Below, piece by piece: positions 5,223 to 8,813 of a stretch of DNA of 8,813 bases. The notes under the pieces are model-generated. The model had not been told where the DNA came from, ran no database searches, and was given only the letters and a program-made list of their open reading frames with translations. A program made the translations under genes and the position numbers. Source of the stretch: a bacterium (GTDB lineage Bacteria > UBA9089 > CG2-30-40-21 > SBAY01); contig JBFLYA010000155.1 in assembly GCA_040757115.1 (NCBI GenBank), positions 1-8,813 of the forward strand, read 5' to 3'. How positions within the stretch are numbered: position 1 is the first letter of the stretch; each line of letters starts with the position of its first letter.

Positions 5223-5470
5223 GTTTATAAAACAGGAAGGAAAGGGAGAAAACCTTAAAGGTTAAGAAATTGTGACTTTTTTTTAAAGTTTTTGGTAACT
5301 CCCTTTAGTTTATAACTTATTTATATAGAGGACGGAAATCAGAAACCAGAAGTCTGCCCTGGCTTCTGACCTCTGCCTGATTAATCATAATTTATGAGGC
5401 AAGGAAGTATAGTTACTATATAATGTGTATCTTCGTATCTGGGTGGTAAGTATTTTCAAAGGGGAAAAAG
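5223..5470 (+). promoter_or_regulatory. Upstream region of the prepilin genes, possible -10 element
   Basis: No gene is present. A consensus -10 TATAAT lies at 5419-5424, 46 bp before the first prepilin ATG, but no recognisable -35 occurs 16-18 bp upstream (GAGGCA), suggesting an activator-dependent or alternative-sigma promoter. A small repeat block at about 5338-5380 pairs CAGAAG with CTTCTG. Confidence 0.35.
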
Positions 5471-6814
5471 ATGAAATATCCTGATAATGAAAAAGGGGAA
5501 GTAATTTTATTATTGGTTGTTTTCATTAGTGTAGTTCTTTTTATGTTAGTTTTCTCTTTTTATTTATTATCTAAAGTAGGGTATAGTAATGCGGTTTTAG
5601 AGGAAGGTTATTGCGTGGCACTGCCATTAGCCGAGGCTGGGGCAGAAAGGGCTATGTGGCACTTAACTCAAACTCCATCCTGGCGAGCAGGCTATGGCAA
5701 TCCTCATGGAGCAGGTGAGCCTTTTTATTACCCAAATTCTACTTATGAAATAGGGCAGTATTGGGTGACTCTTTCTACTGTTTTACAGACAGTAGATTAT
5801 AGCATTGTGCGGATTACCAGCCGGGCACAGGTTAAAGGTCCTAAATTATTTGGTGTAGGGGTAGGTTTTGGGGCAACTAAAATGATAGAGGAAGTAGTAA
5901 AAGTAGTTTTTACTGTTAAGCCTGTCGGGGCGCGATATGCAATTATGACAGGTGGGAAACTAAATCTTAATGCCAACTCTATTATCTATGGAAGTATTCG
6001 GGCAAATGATACAATCCAGATTGATGCAAAAACAGATATTTATCCTGACCCTTTCTATCGTGAAGGCCGTGTTTTGACCAGTAAAAATATTGGAGTTAAG
6101 GCAAACCTGTTTCTTCATGATACATCTAATGATTTGCAGGATGTAAGAGCAAAGGGAACTATTACTGATAAGTCTAAAATAAGTGGAACCGCTGATGGTA
6201 TTTTTGAGTATGATACAACTTCAGATACAGATGGGTTGATTAATGATGGTAGTATTAAGCCGGGTGAATCAGGAACTTACATTCCTAATCCGAATATGAA
6301 TGAGATTATGGCGGCAGTTACGCAGGTTCATACTGAAACCAAACTTCAAAATTTTGACCTCGCCGGTGGGGTGCATCTTTTCCTTAATGGGATTGAGTTT
6401 ACACCAGGAAAAATTTCTGGTAAAGGAACAATTATTGTTATTAATAACAAAGATGTAGTCTTTTCTACGCCAGTGGGAAAGGAAGGTGAGCCAGTTGAAA
6501 TGAATATCATTGTTATCAGTGGAACAGATGGGGTAATTGGCACAGGTGATATTTATTTTAATCAAAGTTCACATCTGAAAGGGTTGATTTATTGTCATGA
6601 TAGTATCTATGCTCAGGCTAATTTTTCAGTTACGGGCTCGGTGATAAGTTATGATGGAGAATTGATATTACCTAAGGCACAGTCGGAATATACGCTAAAT
6701 CCATTTATGCCAGTTACTCCACCTGGATTTAGTAATTGGTGGGATCCAACGGGCAATGTCGTCGGTAGTGGTGGTAGTCCGGTTACAGTTCTCTCATGGA
6801 GGGAATTATTATAA
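5471..6814 (+). CDS. PilX-like minor prepilin with long beta-rich passenger region
   Basis: The 447-residue protein begins MKYPDNEKG, a prepilin leader ending in the peptidase glycine (Gly9), followed by a hydrophobic helix (about residues 11-33). AEAGAERAMWHLTQTPSW (about 54-71) is typical of the PilX N-terminal region. Glu at mature position 5 is absent, as in PilX and GspK proteins, which sit at the pilus or pseudopilus tip. From about residue 155 the protein is beta-rich, with Asn/Ser/Gly-rich turns (LNLNANSIIYGSIRANDTIQ, then LHDTSNDL, GTGDIYFNQSSHLKGLIYCH) reminiscent of stacked-strand or bactofilin-like surface domains. It would be inserted in the inner membrane and processed by a prepilin peptidase. 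GGGG (5461-5464) precedes the ATG. It is the first gene of a three-gene prepilin cluster; adhesion or tip function is inferred. Confidence 0.85.
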   Translation: MKYPDNEKGEVILLLVVFISVVLFMLVFSFYLLSKVGYSNAVLEEGYCVALPLAEAGAERAMWHLTQTPSWRAGYGNPHGAGEPFYYPNSTYEIGQYWVTLSTVLQTVDYSIVRITSRAQVKGPKLFGVGVGFGATKMIEEVVKVVFTVKPVGARYAIMTGGKLNLNANSIIYGSIRANDTIQIDAKTDIYPDPFYREGRVLTSKNIGVKANLFLHDTSNDLQDVRAKGTITDKSKISGTADGIFEYDTTSDTDGLINDGSIKPGESGTYIPNPNMNEIMAAVTQVHTETKLQNFDLAGGVHLFLNGIEFTPGKISGKGTIIVINNKDVVFSTPVGKEGEPVEMNIIVISGTDGVIGTGDIYFNQSSHLKGLIYCHDSIYAQANFSVTGSVISYDGELILPKAQSEYTLNPFMPVTPPGFSNWWDPTGNVVGSGGSPVTVLSWRELL

Positions 6815-6832
6815 TGTGTTTAAGCAATGGTT

Positions 6833-6865
6833 ATGTCCTCGGGGAGTGGACGCAAAGGGGAATGA
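6833..6865 (+). promoter_or_regulatory. Leader micro-ORF MSSGSGRKGE before the second prepilin
   Basis: ATG at 6833 opens ten codons encoding MSSGSGRKGE, and its TGA (6863-6865) overlaps an in-frame ATG (6862) of the next gene in an ATGA arrangement. The same motif recurs at 8673-8708 (MSTGSGHKVLW): 24 of 29 bases agree between the two sites. GTCC and GGAC can form a small stem within it. It may be a translational-coupling leader, an RNA element or a dispersed repeat. Confidence 0.35.
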
Positions 6866-6867
6866 AA

Positions 6868-7422
6868 ATGTATTTAAGGAGTGATACTGGTGGGAATGCT
6901 GAAGTCGAGGCAGCGCAGGCTCGGGGCACCCATGCAGAGCATGGGTCGTGTGGCTACCAGCCTTCCCGAGTCCCGAACCCCGAGTCCCGAGTCCCTATTT
7001 TCAGGGAAAATGAAAAAGGAATAGGTTTGATAGAAATTCTCTTGATGGTAGTTGTTTTAGTTTTTATTGTCATGGTGGTGATGATGGTGCTTTATACGGG
7101 CTCAAAGAAGGTAGTCAGCACAGGGAATTCGACTATCGCGGTTAAATTATGTCAAGAAACCATTGAGATAATCAGAAAGATGGAGACCAAAGGTATTCCT
7201 GAAGGAACTTTTCCTCCAGATACTTCTTTATTGTTTCCTCAAGGAACCTATGGCCCAGTAACCGTAGGTAAAGAAAATGGAACAAGAACAATCTCGGTGA
7301 GGAAAATTATCGACCCGGAATCTACCGGAACAAATACAGGTTATCTCGAAATAATCACAAGTGTTACCTGGCAGGAAGATGAAAGGATAAGAAGTCGATT
7401 GTTAGCTACCTATAAGAAGTAG
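6868..7422 (+). CDS. Type IV prepilin / pseudopilin-like protein with an unusually long leader
   Basis: The prepilin signature ENEKG followed by IGLIEILLMVVVLVFIVMVV places the peptidase glycine at residue 51 and Glu at mature position 5 (residue 56), followed by about 20 hydrophobic residues. The C-terminal part is a compact globular domain (TISVRKIIDPESTGTNTGY, then SVTWQEDERIRSRLLATY), as in PilV-type minor pilins. I put the start at ATG 6868 (AGGGG at 6856-6860, 7 nt spacing); 6862 is also possible, and the 6796 start that overlaps the preceding gene is unlikely. A usual leader is far shorter than 50 residues. Here about 40 residues come from a GC-rich, structured, repeat-bearing segment (about 6880-6996) that looks inserted. 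The NEKG cleavage context matches the preceding gene, so the frame is genuine. Confidence 0.8.
   Translation: MYLRSDTGGNAEVEAAQARGTHAEHGSCGYQPSRVPNPESRVPIFRENEKGIGLIEILLMVVVLVFIVMVVMMVLYTGSKKVVSTGNSTIAVKLCQETIEIIRKMETKGIPEGTFPPDTSLLFPQGTYGPVTVGKENGTRTISVRKIIDPESTGTNTGYLEIITSVTWQEDERIRSRLLATYKK
6885..6996 (+). repeat. GC-rich structured insert and heptamer array within the prepilin leader
   Basis: This segment is markedly more GC-rich than its surroundings. ACCCATGC pairs with GCATGGGT around a 3-nt AGA loop at about 6928-6946. The outer segments GGCTCGGG and CCCGAGTC can pair around it. At 6968-6995 there are four 7-bp units (GAGTCCC, GAACCCC, GAGTCCC, GAGTCCC). All of it is read in frame as RSDTGGNAEVEAAQARG and then SRVPNPESRVP. 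Confidence 0.65.
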
Positions 7423-7445
7423 ATAGCGAGAGACAGTAGTCAGGA

Positions 7446-7450
7446 GGAGG
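7446..7450 (+). promoter_or_regulatory. Strong Shine-Dalgarno before an apparent CTG start
   Basis: AGGAGGAGGTGA (7442-7453) is an excellent ribosome binding site. GGAGG at 7446-7450 lies 10 nt before the CTG at 7461, which is the only in-frame codon that gives a complete MKKG-type prepilin leader. A GTG at 7450 is too close and is out of frame. Confidence 0.6.
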
Positions 7451-7460
7451 TGAAAAAAGA

Positions 7461-8339
7461 CTGAAAAAAGGTTATACTTTGATAGAAACATTGGTTAGTC
7501 TTATAATCACAGGAATTGTTATCCTGGTAATTGTATTTTTCTTTAGTGGTGGAATAAAAGATTATATGCAGACAGTTAGAAAACCTCAGGTGAAAGCACA
7601 GGAGATTGTGAGGGAGACGATGAGTGGCAGGGTAGGAGATAAAAGAGGTGGAATGTTAAAAGAGATGCGGAATCTTATGGGACTATCTTTTGCCGATAGG
7701 CGAAATATTACTTTTGTCCTAAATTTTGGTGAAAGATATGCCGATATAAATAGTAATGGTAAATTTGAGAGTAATGAAGCAATTATTTTTGATGAGGATG
7801 GAAATTTTAGTTATGAGCAAGGCACAGATACAGTTAAAACAGGGAGTTCTCCACCGGAAGGAACACCACTTTTAAACTTCTATAATTTAGAAAAGCATTC
7901 AGATGAGGGTGAAAATAACTATAAATTTGATAGTGGTGAGACAGTTATCCGTGATTTAAACGATAATAATCAATATGATACAGGAGAGGAAGTTTTAGTA
8001 GGTGGTGTTCTGGCTAATGCAACTAAACTTGTACCATTTGGTAATACCATTACTTATGAGTTAGATATAGCCAATAAAGAGATAAATAGGCTTGAGAACG
8101 GAACACATACGGAGATAGTAGCTGATAATATATTAGTTGATGCCGTGAATAATTCCTTTGGCTTAGAATTTCGATATTTTGATACTAATGGGGCTGAACT
8201 TGCATATTTGCCGCTAAGTCTTAGTGATAAACAGGTAGTTTGCTTCATAGGAATAAGGATAGCTACAGATGTTGATGATGACCAAAAGAGTGATTTTGAA
8301 TTAAAGACCAGGGTTTTTCTGAGAAAGCTTATGAAGTAA
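7461..8339 (+). CDS. Prepilin-like protein with EF-hand-like acidic loops
   Basis: Read from CTG 7461, the 292-residue product begins (M)KKG followed by YTLIETLVSLIITGIVILVI: peptidase glycine at residue 4, Glu at mature +5, then a hydrophobic helix to about residue 28. It is a PilW/PulG-type minor pilin or pseudopilin. Three segments resemble calcium-binding loops: DINSNGKFESNE (95-106), DLNDNNQYDTGE (165-176) and DVDDDQKSDFEL (270-281), with Asp/Asn at loop positions 1, 3 and 5. Ca2+ binding is known for some pseudopilins and minor pilins but is inference here. A TTG start at 7479 would cut into the conserved signature and remove the cleavage glycine, so it is rejected. The gap to the preceding gene is 38 bp. 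Alternatively GTG 7450 plus a one-base shift in the A-run gives VKKRLKKG. Confidence 0.8.
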   Translation: MKKGYTLIETLVSLIITGIVILVIVFFFSGGIKDYMQTVRKPQVKAQEIVRETMSGRVGDKRGGMLKEMRNLMGLSFADRRNITFVLNFGERYADINSNGKFESNEAIIFDEDGNFSYEQGTDTVKTGSSPPEGTPLLNFYNLEKHSDEGENNYKFDSGETVIRDLNDNNQYDTGEEVLVGGVLANATKLVPFGNTITYELDIANKEINRLENGTHTEIVADNILVDAVNNSFGLEFRYFDTNGAELAYLPLSLSDKQVVCFIGIRIATDVDDDQKSDFELKTRVFLRKLMK

Positions 8340-8356
8340 AAGAGATTTTAAAGAAA

Positions 8357-8446
8357 AACCACTAAGGCACTATGAACAGAAAGAAACACGAAGGAATAAC
8401 ATAGAAATCCTTGTAAATCTTCGTGTTCTTCGTATCTTCGTGGTAA
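8357..8446. repeat. Inverted repeat block of CTTCGTG-type units
   Basis: AACCAC...AAACACGAAGG at 8357-8394 is imperfectly complementary to the 8417-8444 segment, which is a tandem array CTTCGTGTT, CTTCGTAT, CTTCGTGG (8-9 bp period). It lies directly after the last prepilin gene. There is no clear T-tract, so it is not a confident terminator. Confidence 0.55.
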
Positions 8447-8479
8447 AAAAGGTATTTTCAGAAAAGAAAGGAAGTTTCA

Positions 8480-8539
8480 CGCAAAGACGCAAAGGACACA
8501 AAGAAAAATAAAGGAGAGAATTACCTTTGGGCCTTTGCG
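8480..8539. repeat. Inverted repeat block of CGCAAAG units
   Basis: CGCAAAGACGCAAAGG (8480-8495), followed by ACACAAAG, faces CCTTTGCG (8532-8539). The same CGCAAAG vocabulary is used in the long inverted-repeat arms at 125-314 and 2494-2657. The open frame at 8370-8618 on the minus strand is a translation of these repeats. Confidence 0.55.
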
Positions 8540-8590
8540 AGAGAAAATTATTTTTTTCTGTGTTCATCTGTGATTGATGCAAAAAGATGG

Positions 8591-8648
8591 AACCACGAAT
8601 GGACACGGATGAAGACAAAATTTATAATTCGTGTTAATTCGTAGTTAA
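8591..8648. repeat. Inverted repeat block of CACGAATNNACAC units
   Basis: AACCACGAATGGACACGGA (8591-8609) is imperfectly complementary to ATTCGTGTTAATTCGTAG (8627-8643). It is the third repeat block in a row, each with a different unit and an 8-10 bp period. Confidence 0.55.
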
Positions 8649-8660
8649 AACCTATTTTTA

Positions 8661-8708
8661 GGAGAAACGGTCATGTCCACAGGGAGTGGGCACAAAGTCT
8701 TATGGTGA
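8661..8708 (+). promoter_or_regulatory. Second copy of the MSxGSGxK micro-ORF motif
   Basis: AGGAG (8660-8664) precedes an ATG at 8673 encoding MSTGSGHKVLW and a TGA at 8706-8708. TGTCCAC (8674-8680) and GTGGGCA (8686-8692) can form a 7-bp stem with one G-T pair and an AGGGA loop. The upstream AGGAGAAACGGTCATG also matches the start region of the 4987 gene (AGGAGAAGCGGTCATG, 15 of 16). No longer gene follows within the window. Confidence 0.4.
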
Positions 8709-8813
8709 AATGTCAAGTAAAAAATTAAGTTTTTTTAAAAATATTTTTCTTGACTTATATCCCTAAAAAGGCACAAAAATAGTATGTTCGGATACAAGTG
8801 AATTTTTTAAATA
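8709..8813. other. AT-rich end of window, no supported gene
   Basis: GTCAAG (8712-8717) and CTTGAC (8749-8754) with adjoining A/T runs form an imperfect inverted repeat. TTGACT at 8750 could be a -35 box, but no -10 occurs at the right distance. An 18-codon frame at 8710-8766 has no support. Confidence 0.35.

Noticed and set aside
6269-6565. Minus-strand open frames within the first prepilin gene
   Set aside because: They lie antisense to a well-supported gene and have no family resemblance or ribosome binding site.
6841-6860. Possible cyclic-di-GMP (GEMM-I) riboswitch, because GAGTGGACGCAAAG resembles its conserved 3' strand
   Set aside because: The required 5' half (GCACAGGGCAAACC-type) is missing upstream at both this site and 8685, and the aligned stems do not form.
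7010-7024. ATG at 7010 as a frameshifted true start of the second prepilin
   Set aside because: ATGAAAAAGG is only the out-of-frame shadow of the NEKG codons, which also occur in the first prepilin; the in-frame reading is consistent.
8750-8785. Plus-strand promoter with TTGACT at 8750
   Set aside because: The only -10-like TAGTAT is 24 bp away, too far for a sigma-70 promoter.

Overview
The window looks like a slice of a low-GC (AT-rich by eye) genome from a little-characterised, Gram-negative-type bacterial lineage. That is suggested by three pieces of evidence: a type IV prepilin/pseudopilin gene cluster, DUF488-type accessory genes, and very dense intergenic repeats built from motifs such as CTCTGCGTCTCTGCGG and CCACAAAGACAC, which I associate with genomes of uncultured candidate phyla. 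The exact phylum is not determinable here. There is no rRNA, tRNA, CRISPR array or transposase gene.

Layout. 1-124: repeat-rich flank. 125-2657: a three-gene minus-strand operon (DUF488 protein, second DUF488 protein, probable dual-OB protein) lying between two almost identical inverted arms (125-314 and 2494-2657). A good minus-strand promoter sits at 2757-2785, just outside the right arm. A gene remnant lies downstream of the last gene. 2660-4530: almost no genes, but a dense set of small mobile or repeat elements. 4726-5222: a single-gene unit (promoter, structured leader, excisionase-type helix-turn-helix gene, terminator overlapping the stop codon). 5471-8339: three consecutive prepilin-like genes (PilX-like, then two with class III-type N termini), probably one transcription unit for a pilus or secretion pseudopilus. 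8340-8813: repeat blocks and a second copy of a short motif also found inside the prepilin cluster.

The main discovery is the mobile/repeat layer. (1) Three 254-291 bp elements (1695-1960, 3188-3441, 3844-4134) end in GTAACCGTTCAG-type inverted repeats and are flanked by 8-bp direct repeats: two perfect, one 7 of 8. A GTAA end with an 8-bp duplication is the signature of IS66-family elements, so these look like non-autonomous IS66-type MITEs. One has split the DUF488 gene pair, yet the duplicated target recreates the ribosome binding site of the downstream gene. (2) At least six independent arrays of heptanucleotide repeats with unrelated consensus sequences occur, four of them as inverted pairs; one array lies in frame in the leader of a prepilin gene. 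(3) The DUF488/dual-OB operon sits inside a long inverted repeat, so its transcript would carry complementary 5' and 3' ends.
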